Source: JAAYDI01 sp052034005
GTDB taxonomy: Bacteria > Planctomycetota > Planctomycetia > Pirellulales > Pirellulaceae
Length of the DNA stretch: 64,000 nucleotides
Direction of reading: 5' to 3'
Assembly (NCBI GenBank): GCA_052034005.1
Contig: JBPOJB010000012.1
Location: 124,001-188,000 of the forward strand
In this document: one piece after another, positions 25,463 to 34,460 of the stretch
How the letters are laid out: each line of letters begins with the position of its first letter
Numbering within the stretch: the first letter of the stretch is position 1
Notes under the pieces: generated by a model
Told to the model about the DNA's origin: nothing
The model's input: only the letters and a program-made list of their open reading frames with translations
Databases searched by the model: none
Position numbers and translations under genes: made by a program

Positions 25463-26650
25463 TCATCGGTCCAGTTCCGCGGCGATGATGTTCAGGCTCC
25501 CCAGGACGGCCACGACATCGCTCAGTGTATGCCCGCGAATCAGATGCGGGAACAACGCGAAGTGGAGGAACGACGGTGGCCGGCAGCGCGCGCGGTACGC
25601 CACGTTGCTCCCGTCACCCACCAGGTAGAACCCCAGCTCGCCGTTCGGCGCCTCCACCGCCCCGTACACTTCCTCGCATGGCGTGGTGAACCCCCGGTTG
25701 GTCATCACCAGCTCGAAGTGCGTGATCAACCCTTCAATCGTCTGGTACACGTCCGTCTTCTTCGGGAGGCACACGTGCTCGTCCAGCGCGACGTTGGCCG
25801 GCCCGGCCGGCAGGTTCTCGATCGCCTGGTGAACGATCCGCAGGCTCTCCCGGATCTCGTCGATCCGCACCAGGTACCGCGCGTAGCAGTCGCCGTCCCG
25901 CGCGCAACACACCTGGAAATCGAAATCGTCGTACGCCAGGTAGGGCTCGTCCTTCCGCAGGTCGCGGGTCACGCCCGAGGCCCGAGCCACCGGCCCGCTG
26001 GCGCCCCGATTGATCGCCGCGGCCGGGGTGAGCACGCCGACACCCCGCATGCGGTCGACGAAGATGCGGTTGCGCGTCAGCAGGCGCTCCATGTCGACCA
26101 GCGTGGCGGGCAGCCGCCGGATGAACGCCCGGATCTTCTCGATCGTCACCGGCGTGATGTCATGCATCACGCCCCCCACGCGCGTGTAGCTGTTCGTGAA
26201 CCGGGCCCCGCACAGCGACTCGAAGATATCGTAGATCTTCTCCCGCTCGTAGAACCCGTACAGGAAGAACGTGAACGCCCCCACGTCCAGGCCCATCGCC
26301 CCCACGCACAGCAGATGATCGCTGATCCGCGCCAGCTCGGAGACGATCACGCGCAGGTACTTGCACCGCGGCGTCAACTCGATCCCCAGCAACTTCTCCA
26401 CCGCCAGATGCCACGCCACATTGTTGGCCATCGGCGAGATGTAGTTCATCCGGTCCGTCACCGTCACGTACTGGTTGTAATTCAGGTGCTCGCCGATCTT
26501 CTCGAACCCGGAATGCAAATACCCGATGTCCGGCACCGCGTCCACCACGCGTTCGCCGTCCAGGGTCAGCAGCAGGCGCAGCGTCGTGTGCGTCGCAGGA
26601 TGCTGCGGACCGAAGTTCAGAGTCCAGAGGTAGTCCTGTTGCGTGGTCAT
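25463..26650 (-). CDS. nuoD: NADH-quinone oxidoreductase subunit D
   Basis: A 395-residue subunit at the quinone site, homologous to [NiFe]-hydrogenase large subunits but without nickel ligands. Typical segments are LNFGPQHPATHTTLRLLLTLDGE (quinone-site His), DIGYLHSGFEKIGEH, RMNYISPMANN, PIGASGP-like RGASGPVARASG and the C-terminal LGSLNIIAAELDR. It is separate from NuoC here, not fused as in E. coli. Confidence 0.95.
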   Translation of the reverse strand: MTTQQDYLWTLNFGPQHPATHTTLRLLLTLDGERVVDAVPDIGYLHSGFEKIGEHLNYNQYVTVTDRMNYISPMANNVAWHLAVEKLLGIELTPRCKYLRVIVSELARISDHLLCVGAMGLDVGAFTFFLYGFYEREKIYDIFESLCGARFTNSYTRVGGVMHDITPVTIEKIRAFIRRLPATLVDMERLLTRNRIFVDRMRGVGVLTPAAAINRGASGPVARASGVTRDLRKDEPYLAYDDFDFQVCCARDGDCYARYLVRIDEIRESLRIVHQAIENLPAGPANVALDEHVCLPKKTDVYQTIEGLITHFELVMTNRGFTTPCEEVYGAVEAPNGELGFYLVGDGSNVAYRARCRPPSFLHFALFPHLIRGHTLSDVVAVLGSLNIIAAELDR

Positions 26651-26669
26651 GGGCCGACGATCTGCGATT

Positions 26670-27170
26670 TCAGCCTCCCTCGCGGGTCAGCGCCGTGAAG
26701 TTGTGCCGTTCGCCCCACCCCTGCAGCGGATAGTCCTTGCGCAGCGGATGCGCCGTGAACTCCGGAGGCAGCAGGATCCGCCGCAGGTCCGGGTGGCACG
26801 TGAACAAGATGCCGAACATGTCGAAGACTTCCCGCTCCAGCCAGTTGGCGGCCTCCCACAACGACGTCACCGAGGGGATCGCCAGATCCGGTTCGTCGAG
26901 CATCACGCGAACCGTCAGGCGCAGATTGTCGCGCGTGTTACACAACTGGTAAACCACCGCGAAACGCTCCGTCGCTCCCCGGTAGCGGAGATAATCCACG
27001 CACGTGATGTCGACCAGCATGTCGAATCCCCACTCGTCCAGCAGGAACTGCAGCGCCTGGTAGATCCCTGCGCGCGGCACGCACACGCGCACATCCCCGC
27101 GGAAAACGCTGGACACCGCCCCAGGAAACCGCTGCTGGAGCGCCTCGATCACTCGCTCTAACACGTCCAC
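26670..27170 (-). CDS. nuoC: NADH-quinone oxidoreductase subunit C
   Basis: A 166-residue peripheral subunit of the 30-kDa family. The signature is near the C-terminus: WLEREVFDMFGILFTCHPDLRRIL and PLRKDYPLQGWGER. The GTG start at 27170 follows GGAGG closely. It lies 19 nt before nuoD. Confidence 0.93.
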   Translation of the reverse strand: MDVLERVIEALQQRFPGAVSSVFRGDVRVCVPRAGIYQALQFLLDEWGFDMLVDITCVDYLRYRGATERFAVVYQLCNTRDNLRLTVRVMLDEPDLAIPSVTSLWEAANWLEREVFDMFGILFTCHPDLRRILLPPEFTAHPLRKDYPLQGWGERHNFTALTREGG

Positions 27171-27238
27171 CTTTCCTCCCCGTAGGATCGGTCTCCAGCC
27201 GGCCGGTCAATGGCCGCCCCGCCTGGCAGGCTGGAAGC

Positions 27239-27802
27239 CTATCCCACCGACGGCCGCGGCCGCATCCCGGCGGTCGGCCCCAGGACCGGCAGCTCTTGCA
27301 GCGCACGCACCGGCTGACGCCGGCCGAACTCCTTCCCCGAGACAGTCCCCTCCCGCCTGACCTTGTCCTGCAGGTCGATGATCGCCTGCAAGAGCTGCTC
27401 GGGACGCGGAGGACAGCCGGGCACATACATGTCCACCGGCAAGAACCGGTCAATGCCTTGAACCACCGCATAGGTGTCAAACACGCCACCCGTGCTCGCA
27501 CACGCACCCATCGAGATGCACCACTTCGGCTCGCTCATCTGCTGCCAGATCCGCTGCAGCACGGGAAGCATCTTCATCACCACCCGCCCGGCCACGATCA
27601 TCAAGTCGCTCTGCCGCGGACTGAATCGCATCGCCTCCGCGCCGAACCGCGCCAGGTCGTGGCGGCTCGCACCCGTCGCCATCAACTCGATGCCACAACA
27701 GGCCGTGGCAAACGGCATCGGCCAGAAACTGTTCACGCGACACCAACTGGCCAAGGCGTCTAACCGGGTCACAAGCACGTTATCGGGTGTCTCTAACGCC
27801 AT
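27239..27802 (-). CDS. nuoB: NADH-quinone oxidoreductase subunit B (cluster N2)
   Basis: A 187-residue subunit carrying cluster N2, the last in the chain before quinone. The tandem cysteines are Cys35-Cys36 (ATACCGIE), with the remaining ligands in MGACASTGG and PGCPPRPEQ. RFSPRQSDLMIVAG is also typical. ATG at 27802 overlaps the nuoA stop by 10 nt; the longer upstream frame has no similarity to the family. Confidence 0.95.
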   Translation of the reverse strand: MALETPDNVLVTRLDALASWCRVNSFWPMPFATACCGIELMATGASRHDLARFGAEAMRFSPRQSDLMIVAGRVVMKMLPVLQRIWQQMSEPKWCISMGACASTGGVFDTYAVVQGIDRFLPVDMYVPGCPPRPEQLLQAIIDLQDKVRREGTVSGKEFGRRQPVRALQELPVLGPTAGMRPRPSVG

Positions 27803-28197
27803 CGAAACACACCCCGCCGCCACGCGTAGACATAACCGGCCGCCAAGAGCCCGACGAAGACCAGGACCTCGGCGAACACCAGCACCCCGCTCCAACCGTC
27901 GCCGACGGCCAGGCCCGCCGCGGCCGGACCAGCGTGCGGACCCTTGTTGGCCACCGCCCACGGATACAGGAACAACAGTTCCACGTCAAACACCAAAAAC
28001 GCGATCGCCACCGCGTGAAACCGGAAATCGAACCGCCGCCGCGCATCGTGCACCGGGTCCATGCCGCTCTCGTAGGGCATCCGCTTGACGTCCGTCACAC
28101 GCCGGGGACCCACCAGCTGCCCCACGACGAACATGCCGACGGCCAGGATCGTCCCACAGAGGATCACGATCATGATGGGCAGCAGATTCGCAGCCAT
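27793..28197 (-). CDS. nuoA: NADH-quinone oxidoreductase subunit A
   Basis: A 134-residue, three-helix membrane subunit and the first gene of the operon. The family signature MPYESGMDPVHDARRRFDFRFHAVAIAFLVFDVELLFLYPWA is clear in pieces: YESGMDP in the loop and the acidic FDVE in TM2. The insertion GPHAGPAAAGL between TM2 and TM3 is slightly longer than usual. Confidence 0.94.
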   Translation of the reverse strand: MAANLLPIMIVILCGTILAVGMFVVGQLVGPRRVTDVKRMPYESGMDPVHDARRRFDFRFHAVAIAFLVFDVELLFLYPWAVANKGPHAGPAAAGLAVGDGWSGVLVFAEVLVFVGLLAAGYVYAWRRGVFRWR

Positions 28198-28293
28198 AAT
28201 GACTTACTCGCCAAACACTTATCGTTGATCCATCCGCGCCTCGGGCCGGCCCCGCCACACCGCACTCCACGCCGCCGGGAACGGCGCGATTGC

Positions 28294-28322
28294 ATCCTAT
28301 CGACGGGATTAGCCAGGGTCAA
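28294..28322 (-). promoter_or_regulatory. Promoter of the nuo operon
   Basis: On the minus strand TTGACC (28322-28317) and TAGGAT (28299-28294) are separated by exactly 17 nt. The -35 matches the consensus in five of six positions and the -10 in four. Transcription should begin near 28287, about 90 nt before nuoA. Confidence 0.6.
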
Positions 28323-28392
28323 CCCAACGCCGTGCGTCGAGTCCGCACCGGCCCGCTTGAACGCCCCGCCCCAGGACATATCATGCCTTCCC

Positions 28393-29592
28393 ATGGCGAC
28401 TCTCGAACTCATCCCGACCCTGCAGCAGCTGATCCGCATCCCCAGCGTGAACCCGATGGGCCGCAGCGTGGCCGGGGCGCCGTACGGCGAACACGCCCTG
28501 ACCGACTTCCTCGAACAGTCTTTCCGGGCGCTGGGACTCCCCTGCTGCCGCCAGACGGTGGCCCCGGGACGCGAGAACATCATCGCCCGCCTCGACGCGC
28601 CCTACGACGCGGACCGCCGAAGCGTCATCCTGTTCGAGGCGCACCAGGATACCGTGCCGGCCGACGGCATGACGATCGACCCTTGGGAGCCGCGGATCGA
28701 GCAGGGGCGAGTCTTCGGGCGCGGCGCCTGCGATGTCAAAGGCGCGATGGCCTGCATGCTGGCCGCGCTGGCACAGCTCTCGGACACCCGCCCGCCCGAG
28801 ATGCCCACGCTCCTGATGGCCTGTACCGTGAACGAGGAACATGGATTCACCGGCGCCCAGCGCCTGGCACAGTCCTGGCAGGACGGCTCGCTCCCCCTGC
28901 TCGACCGCGCGCCGGACCAGGTGATCGTGGCGGAGCCGACCGACCTGCAGGTGGTCGTCACACACAAGGGGCTGGTGCGCTGGCGCTGCCATGCGGCCGG
29001 CCGCGCGGCCCACAGCGCCTGCCCGGACCGCGGCGAGAACGCGATCTACCACATGGCCCGCACAGTGCTCGAACTGGAACGCCTCGCCCACGCACTCCAA
29101 CGCGCGCCCGGCGATCCGCGACTCGGCCCCCCCACGCTCAATGTGGGAACCATTCACGGCGGCATCTGCGTCAACGCGGTGCCCGATCAATGCACCATTG
29201 AGATCGATCGACGCGTGCTGCCCGACGAGACCCCCGAAGCCGCACGACAACAGGCGCTCGACTGGCTCGCCCAGCATCTGCCGGACGCCGACCGGGTACG
29301 ACACGAGCCGCCGTTCCTGATCAGCGCCGGCCTGAGCGACCGCGAGAACCGCCAACTGGCCACGCGCCTACAGCAGATGATCCAGGCCCGCGGCGGAACG
29401 GCCCACCAGGTCGGCGTGCCCTACGGCACCAACGCCCCGTTCTACGCCGCCGCCGGCGCGCCGACCGTCGTCTTCGGGCCGGGCTCCATCGCGCAGGCAC
29501 ACACGGCCGATGAATGGATCTCGATCGATCAGCTGCACGCGGCAACCGATCTGTTCACCGCCGTGGGACGCGGCGCCACACTCGACGGTTAG
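28393..29592 (+). CDS. M20-family metallopeptidase/deacylase (ArgE/DapE-like)
   Basis: A 399-residue cytoplasmic dizinc hydrolase. Metal and catalytic residues are visible: His84 and Asp86 (EAHQDTVPA), bridging Asp114 (GACDVKGA), and Glu148-Glu149 (VNEEHG, with the general base). A further late His is in IAQAHTADEW. The dimerisation lid domain (about 195-305) is present. Candidate substrates are N-acetylornithine, N-succinyl-diaminopimelate or other N-acyl amino acids; sequence alone does not decide. It is divergent from nuoA, and its TAG overlaps the stop codon of the next, convergent gene. Confidence 0.88.
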   Translation: MATLELIPTLQQLIRIPSVNPMGRSVAGAPYGEHALTDFLEQSFRALGLPCCRQTVAPGRENIIARLDAPYDADRRSVILFEAHQDTVPADGMTIDPWEPRIEQGRVFGRGACDVKGAMACMLAALAQLSDTRPPEMPTLLMACTVNEEHGFTGAQRLAQSWQDGSLPLLDRAPDQVIVAEPTDLQVVVTHKGLVRWRCHAAGRAAHSACPDRGENAIYHMARTVLELERLAHALQRAPGDPRLGPPTLNVGTIHGGICVNAVPDQCTIEIDRRVLPDETPEAARQQALDWLAQHLPDADRVRHEPPFLISAGLSDRENRQLATRLQQMIQARGGTAHQVGVPYGTNAPFYAAAGAPTVVFGPGSIAQAHTADEWISIDQLHAATDLFTAVGRGATLDG

Positions 29593-29918
29593 AACACATC
29601 CAGAATGAACTGGTGGCCGTAGTGATACCGCCGCTCCTGCGGATACTCGTTCTGCCACTTCTTGTTGTATACCGGGATCCGCATCTCAGGCGGATAGCGA
29701 TAGTACAGGCTCTCGGCGCTCCGGTAATACTCGCTGCCCCAGAAGTTCTGGGGATAGAACACGTAGGGATAGTGATAGAAACGGTCCCAATCGTATCGGC
29801 CGTACGCATTGCCCCATACTCGGCCATAGGCTCGCTGATCAGCGTGTGCCCGGGCCGCCGACAGGCTGACGCAGACGGCTGCCGCGCAGAGCAGGATTAT
29901 CATCGTGCGACGAATCAT
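29589..29918 (-). CDS. Secreted tyrosine-rich mini-protein (planctomycete HFILDVF family)
   Basis: A 109-residue protein: a signal peptide (MIRRTMIILLCAAAVCVSLSAARAHA), then a mature chain of about 84 residues with 16 tyrosines and many Trp, Phe and Arg. It ends in RRYHYGHQFILDVF. Short secreted proteins with a PPEMRIPVYNKKW segment and this tail recur in planctomycetes, where some are labelled 'calmodulin-binding protein' without strong evidence (from memory, not checked). The function is unknown; an aromatic surface or cell-wall component is possible. Its TAA overlaps the TAG of the M20 gene on the other strand. Confidence 0.75.
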   Translation of the reverse strand: MIRRTMIILLCAAAVCVSLSAARAHADQRAYGRVWGNAYGRYDWDRFYHYPYVFYPQNFWGSEYYRSAESLYYRYPPEMRIPVYNKKWQNEYPQERRYHYGHQFILDVF

Positions 29919-30210
29919 CGAGTGTCCCCCTGGATATCGACCTGGGTCGGATAGAGCCGCGCTAAGGCGCGGAATGGCTGTTCCGATCTAGACTACCCAT
30001 CGGCACTCGGTCGGCAGCGGATTGAGGGAATATCCGTCAGATCCGGCACGACAAGACGGTCGCGTAAAATGGGGATACTGCGGCAACTTTGCAGAGCAAC
30101 ACGGTAGAACAAAGCGGCTTGAGATGACACACTACACGGTACATGGTTTTCGAGTCCGGAAGTGGAGATCGGAGCGGGACATCTTCCGCACTTCAAAAAA
30201 AAACCGCACG
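29919..30210. other. Non-coding gap
   Basis: A 292-bp gap with no convincing gene. It holds a small hairpin, CCGCGC-TAAG-GCGCGG, at 29957-29972 in the leader of the Tyr-rich protein gene. A run of nine A at 30195-30203, read as T on the minus strand just after the epimerase stop, may help end that transcript. Confidence 0.4.
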
Positions 30211-31095
30211 TTACATCTCCTGCCGCTGTGAATCGCTCCGGATCGCTGCCAGGCCCTCGCGATAGGACGGGTAGCGCAGCGTGATTCCCAGCTCGGCCCG
30301 CATCCGGTGGTTATTGATGCGTTTGTTGCCGGGCGTGCGATGTCGATCCGCCCTGCGCTGCTCGTCGCCGCCGAAAACGGGCGGAGGGGTGTGCCACAGC
30401 CGGGCGGCTTCCGCGTAGAACGCGGCTCGCTCGACACTGTGCCCGTCGGCGACCAGGAATACGCGCGGCAGTTGGGGCATCCGGCAGTCCGCCACGCGCT
30501 GGATGACCTGGACGGCGTCGTCCACGTGAATCAGGTTCAACAGGTCCGTCGGGCCGGCTCCGATGGGCTGACCGGCCACCAGTTGTCTCAGGCGCGGCAG
30601 CCGGTGCGGTCCGTAGATGCCCGCCAATCGCAGGATGACGGTTCGATCAGCCCACCGGGACGCGCACAACCGCTGTTCCGCCTCCCACGCGGCCTGGGCG
30701 CTCGCCCGTGCCGGCCGGCATTCGGTCAGCTCATCCACCAGACTCCCATCCGACTGCGCATAGACGCCGGTCGAACTGACATGGATGAGCCGGCCCACCT
30801 GGTCGCCCGGCAGCTTCTGCAGGAGGTGTTCGAGTCCAGCCACTTTCACGGCGCGGACGGACTGCGAGGTGTCCGGTTCGAACCCGACGCTCCAGAGCAC
30901 CGTATCGACGGGAGGTAGTTGCGGCAGCGTGTCAGGGCGGGTCAGGTCGCCGACCCAGGCGTGCCATCCAAGTTGTCCGAAGTGTCCGGCTCGCGTCGGC
31001 GAGCGCGTCAGGACGTGGACTTCATCCCCGCGCGCCTGCCACAGTCGGGCCACGCGGGATCCGAGGTAACCACAACCGGCGATTAGTCTTCGCAT
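30211..31095 (-). CDS. NAD(P)-dependent epimerase/reductase (SDR, YeeZ-like)
   Basis: A 294-residue Rossmann-fold protein. The dinucleotide loop is at the N-terminus, RRLIAGCGYLGSRVARLW. HVSSTGVYAQ carries the Ser and Tyr of the extended-SDR active site, though Tyr is not followed by the usual xxxK. RLAGIYGPHRL and LNLIHVDDAV are typical of the atypical SDR group that includes E. coli YeeZ. The substrate is unknown. ATG at 31095 puts the glycine loop at its normal place; an upstream start at 31146 would add a non-homologous extension. Confidence 0.8.
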   Translation of the reverse strand: MRRLIAGCGYLGSRVARLWQARGDEVHVLTRSPTRAGHFGQLGWHAWVGDLTRPDTLPQLPPVDTVLWSVGFEPDTSQSVRAVKVAGLEHLLQKLPGDQVGRLIHVSSTGVYAQSDGSLVDELTECRPARASAQAAWEAEQRLCASRWADRTVILRLAGIYGPHRLPRLRQLVAGQPIGAGPTDLLNLIHVDDAVQVIQRVADCRMPQLPRVFLVADGHSVERAAFYAEAARLWHTPPPVFGGDEQRRADRHRTPGNKRINNHRMRAELGITLRYPSYREGLAAIRSDSQRQEM

Positions 31096-31282
31096 GTTTG
31101 CACTCGTAGGCGGCACAGTCACGCGGCGGGACGCGATCAGGCTCATTTTTCACCGCCCTCGGGCAGAAGTCGAGAACGCCGGGACAAAAAGCGGTATGAT
31201 CAGTAACGGCTGCCACGGAGCGATCTGACGCCGCGTCGGCCGCGTTGCGTCATCGGTGCCGCGCCCGTAAGGAAACCTGCCT

Positions 31283-33415
31283 ATGACACACTCCGGTCCG
31301 ATGCCCGGCCCAGCCAGAGGCCCGCGCCGCCGCCGGTCGGCCGGGCCCGATCTCCGGCGCCTGGCCCTGTGCGCGTGGGCCGTCAGTGCGATACTTGCCG
31401 GCCTTGCGCCCTGGAGGTCGTCCGAGGGCGCGGACCGCGTCACGACGCAGCCCACCTCGCTCGAACACATCTACGCGTGCGGCGTGCCCACTTCGGTCGA
31501 CGACTTGCGGCAGATGGACGAGCACCAGCGCGCGCTCGTCCAGCACCTGCTGCGGGTCACAGTGGGATTGGAGATCGGGCCGACGCAGGGCAGCGGCGTG
31601 ATTGTCAGTCGGGACGGGTATGTGTTGACCGCCGCGCACGTCGCGGGCGAGTCCGGTCGCGACGTCTGGGTGATCACCTCCGATGGCCGCCGCTGGCGCG
31701 GCCGGACCCTGGGCCTGCACAAGGGTATGGACGCCGGCCTGATCCAAATCACCGACGCGCCGTCGGCCGCGGCGGGGCAGTCCGCGGCGGCGGCCGCGGC
31801 ATGGCCGTATGCGGAGATGGGTGACGCGTGGGCGCTGCAGCCGGGCAGCTGGTGCCTGGGCCTGGGCCATCCGGGCGGCTATCAGCGCAACCGGCAGGCG
31901 GCCGCGCGCTTGGGCCGCGTCCTGTCCGTGACCAGCCGGGAGATCGAGACCGACTGTGTTCTGGTGGGCGGCGATTCGGGCGGCCCGCTCTTCGACATGG
32001 ACGGGCGCGTGGTCGGCATCCACAGCCGGATCGGCAACGAGCTGACCAAGAACCTGCACGTGCCGGTCCAGGCGTTCCGGGACCAGTGGGAGCGGCTGGC
32101 GCGCGGCGAGTCGTGGGGCAGCCTGCTGGAGTTAGTCGGCCGCCCGATGATCGGCGTGCTGGGCGCCCGCGACAGCAACGAGCCGCGCGTGGTCCAGGTG
32201 CTGCCCGCCTCGCCGGCCGAGGCGGCCGGCGTGCAGCCGGGCGACCTGATCATCCGGTTCGGCGATCGGGACGTGAAGACGTTCGACGATCTGAAGCAGT
32301 TGGTGGGTCGATGCAACCCGGGTGACGAGGTGACGATCGAGGTGGCGCGCGGCGCCGAGACCAAGGCACTGCCGCTCTTGATCGGCGCGCAGCGGGCGAG
32401 CGCGGACACACTGCAGCCGGGAGAGAGCCCTCGCAGGGAGAGCCGGCTGCGGGTCGCCGCGCGGGCGGACGAGGACCCGAGCCAACATGCGCGCAATCAC
32501 GCGACCGTGCTGGAGGCCTTTCGCGACGTGGTTGGCGGACCGACGAAATGCACGGTCCGTGTGCTGTGCCATGGCCAGCAGGTCGCACTCGGCACCATCT
32601 TCGACGCGGACGGATACATCGCCACCAAGGGCAGCGAACTCGACGGGCCGACCGAGTGCGAGCTGGCGGACGGCACGCGGTACGCCGCCGAACTGTTGGG
32701 CGTGGACCGGGGGAGCGACCTGGCCGTCTTGAAGATCCCGGTGCAGGGCCTGCCCGCCATCGGCTGGCGCGACGGCGACCCGCCGGAGGTGGGCGGTTGG
32801 CTCGTCACGCCCGGTCCCGGCACGTTGCCGGAGGCCGTCGGGATCGCCAGTGTGGCGCCGCACGCGGTGCGCGGCGCGGTCCTGGGCGTTCAGCTCACTG
32901 AGGATCGACTGGGACCGCGCGTCGTGGCGGTGGTGCCCGGCAGCGGCGCGGCGGATGCCGGGCTCCTCTGTGGCGACGTCATCACCCGGCTGAACGACGA
33001 GACGGTCGAGACGGCCGACGCCCTGGTGGCCGCTACCAGCGCGCTGTTGCCCGGCGAGGCCGTCACCGTGACGATCCAGCGCGCCGGCAAGACGCACCAG
33101 GTTCGCGCCGTGCTGGGCAGCGTGTCCAGCACGCTCGCCAGCCAGCGGGCCCGCTACCAGGATCAGATGGGGAGCCCGTTGAGCCAGCGGCGGGTGCTGT
33201 TCCCGTCCGCCTTGGAGCATGACTGCGCGCTGTTGCCCAACCAGTGCGGCGGGCCGTTGGTGGACCTGGACGGCAGAGCGATCGGGATCAACATCGCGCG
33301 TGCCAGCCGCGTGGCCACGTACGCGATCCCTGCCCGGGTCGCGCGCCCGTTGCTCGAAGCGTTCACAGCACGGCCCCTGGTCACGGTATCCACCCCGGCA
33401 TCCCCGGAGCGGTGA
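31283..33415 (+). CDS. Tandem trypsin-like protease / pseudoprotease with two PDZ domains
   Basis: A 710-residue exported protein of the HtrA/DegP type. After a signal-like segment (about 25-48) comes an intact trypsin-like domain with His119 (TAAHV), Asp150 (MDAGLIQI) and Ser232 (GGDSGGP), then a PDZ domain (about 285-370). A second, decayed trypsin-like unit follows. DGYIATKGSEL replaces the His motif, SDLAVLKI (Asp479) is kept, and NQCGGPLVDLDG has Cys655 where Ser should be. A second PDZ domain (about 530-615) sits inside this unit, between its two halves. It probably does periplasmic quality control, with the dead half as a regulatory or binding module. The ATG has AAGGA upstream. Confidence 0.85.
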   Translation: MTHSGPMPGPARGPRRRRSAGPDLRRLALCAWAVSAILAGLAPWRSSEGADRVTTQPTSLEHIYACGVPTSVDDLRQMDEHQRALVQHLLRVTVGLEIGPTQGSGVIVSRDGYVLTAAHVAGESGRDVWVITSDGRRWRGRTLGLHKGMDAGLIQITDAPSAAAGQSAAAAAAWPYAEMGDAWALQPGSWCLGLGHPGGYQRNRQAAARLGRVLSVTSREIETDCVLVGGDSGGPLFDMDGRVVGIHSRIGNELTKNLHVPVQAFRDQWERLARGESWGSLLELVGRPMIGVLGARDSNEPRVVQVLPASPAEAAGVQPGDLIIRFGDRDVKTFDDLKQLVGRCNPGDEVTIEVARGAETKALPLLIGAQRASADTLQPGESPRRESRLRVAARADEDPSQHARNHATVLEAFRDVVGGPTKCTVRVLCHGQQVALGTIFDADGYIATKGSELDGPTECELADGTRYAAELLGVDRGSDLAVLKIPVQGLPAIGWRDGDPPEVGGWLVTPGPGTLPEAVGIASVAPHAVRGAVLGVQLTEDRLGPRVVAVVPGSGAADAGLLCGDVITRLNDETVETADALVAATSALLPGEAVTVTIQRAGKTHQVRAVLGSVSSTLASQRARYQDQMGSPLSQRRVLFPSALEHDCALLPNQCGGPLVDLDGRAIGINIARASRVATYAIPARVARPLLEAFTARPLVTVSTPASPER

Positions 33416-33504
33416 CCTGTCAGAGCCTGTCGCACGATCGACGCGCTCGGCCGGTCGGGCATCGGGCCAGCCGCCCGGGTCGGCCTGTCGTGGGAGCGGC
33501 CCGG

Positions 33505-34458
33505 TCAGGCCTCCGCCGCGCCGACGTACTCCTTGCGCTGGATCACCTGCCCCGCGATCGCCATGACAGCCGCCGCGGCGGCGATCAGGACCAGAATGTG
33601 CAGCCAGGCCGGCTCGTTGCCCAGGAACACCGTGGTCGCTTCCGGCGGAATGATATCCCACCAGTCCAGCCAGGCGAACAGCAGGTTGCGTAGCCGATAC
33701 TGCACGGTGAACTTGTTGATGACGGCGGGGATAAACGAGACCAGGAACTCGAAAATCAACGTATAGGCCACGGCGATGACCATGGCGCGGCGGTGCAGGC
33801 ACACCCCGATCAGGCTGTAGATCGCCCCGTAGGCGACGCCGGCCAACGCAACCAGCCCGACCAGGGTGCTCCAGAGGCGCAGCGCGCCTTCCGGTTTCGC
33901 GATCAGCACACAGGCCGTCGCGCTCGTCCAACCGGCCAGCGCCGTCCAGGCCAGCGCCGTGAGATACTTGCCCCACAGCACGCTGACGCGCCCCCGCGGG
34001 CGGACCGCCAGGTAGATCCAGGTGTGCCCCTCGAGTTCCGCATGTACCAGCGCGGGCACCCACAAGAGCAGCCCGAACAGCGTGATCACCTCCGGAATCA
34101 GCACGAAAAAGACGACGCTCCACATCCGCGCCATGTAGATGGACAACTCCTTCTCGTGCGCGGCCTTCTTCGCGGCGAGCGGTTCGTCGCCGACGGCCGC
34201 GGCCCCGGGCCGCACGGCACGGTCCAATTCGCGCTTCACGTTGTCCCGCAGCGGCACCTTCTGGTACTGCAGTCGCGGTGTATCGAGGTCGGCAGCGATC
34301 TCCGCCAGAATGCCCCGCTTGATGCCCTCTTCGTTGTGCTTCAACACGCTGGTGATGAAGACCGGGAACAGGGTCAACAGCAGCCAGACGGCGATGCGGC
34401 TGACCGTCATCGTCCGCCGCACCTCGAACCGGAATACCGACAGCGCGCCGCGCCACAT
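33505..34458 (-). CDS. ABC-2 type transporter permease
   Basis: A 317-residue membrane protein with about six helices and a large extracytoplasmic loop after the first (about 45-120), the layout of ABC-2 exporters. VLIPEVITLFGLLLWVPALVHAELEGHTWIYLAVRPRGR is typical of the family's second helix and cytoplasmic elbow. It pairs with the ATPase gene 2 nt upstream. ATG at 34458 was chosen over an upstream in-frame start at 34566 that would run through the ATPase gene. The substrate is unknown. Confidence 0.82.
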   Translation of the reverse strand: MWRGALSVFRFEVRRTMTVSRIAVWLLLTLFPVFITSVLKHNEEGIKRGILAEIAADLDTPRLQYQKVPLRDNVKRELDRAVRPGAAAVGDEPLAAKKAAHEKELSIYMARMWSVVFFVLIPEVITLFGLLLWVPALVHAELEGHTWIYLAVRPRGRVSVLWGKYLTALAWTALAGWTSATACVLIAKPEGALRLWSTLVGLVALAGVAYGAIYSLIGVCLHRRAMVIAVAYTLIFEFLVSFIPAVINKFTVQYRLRNLLFAWLDWWDIIPPEATTVFLGNEPAWLHILVLIAAAAAVMAIAGQVIQRKEYVGAAEA

Positions 34459-34460
34459 GA

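Noticed and set aside
30195..30203. Nine-A run considered as a frameshift or slippage site
   Set aside because: It lies outside any supported gene, just after the epimerase stop on the minus strand.
32132..34456. A 774-codon minus-strand open frame over the protease and ABC permease genes
   Set aside because: It is antisense to the motif-rich protease and out of frame with the permease; no domain is visible.
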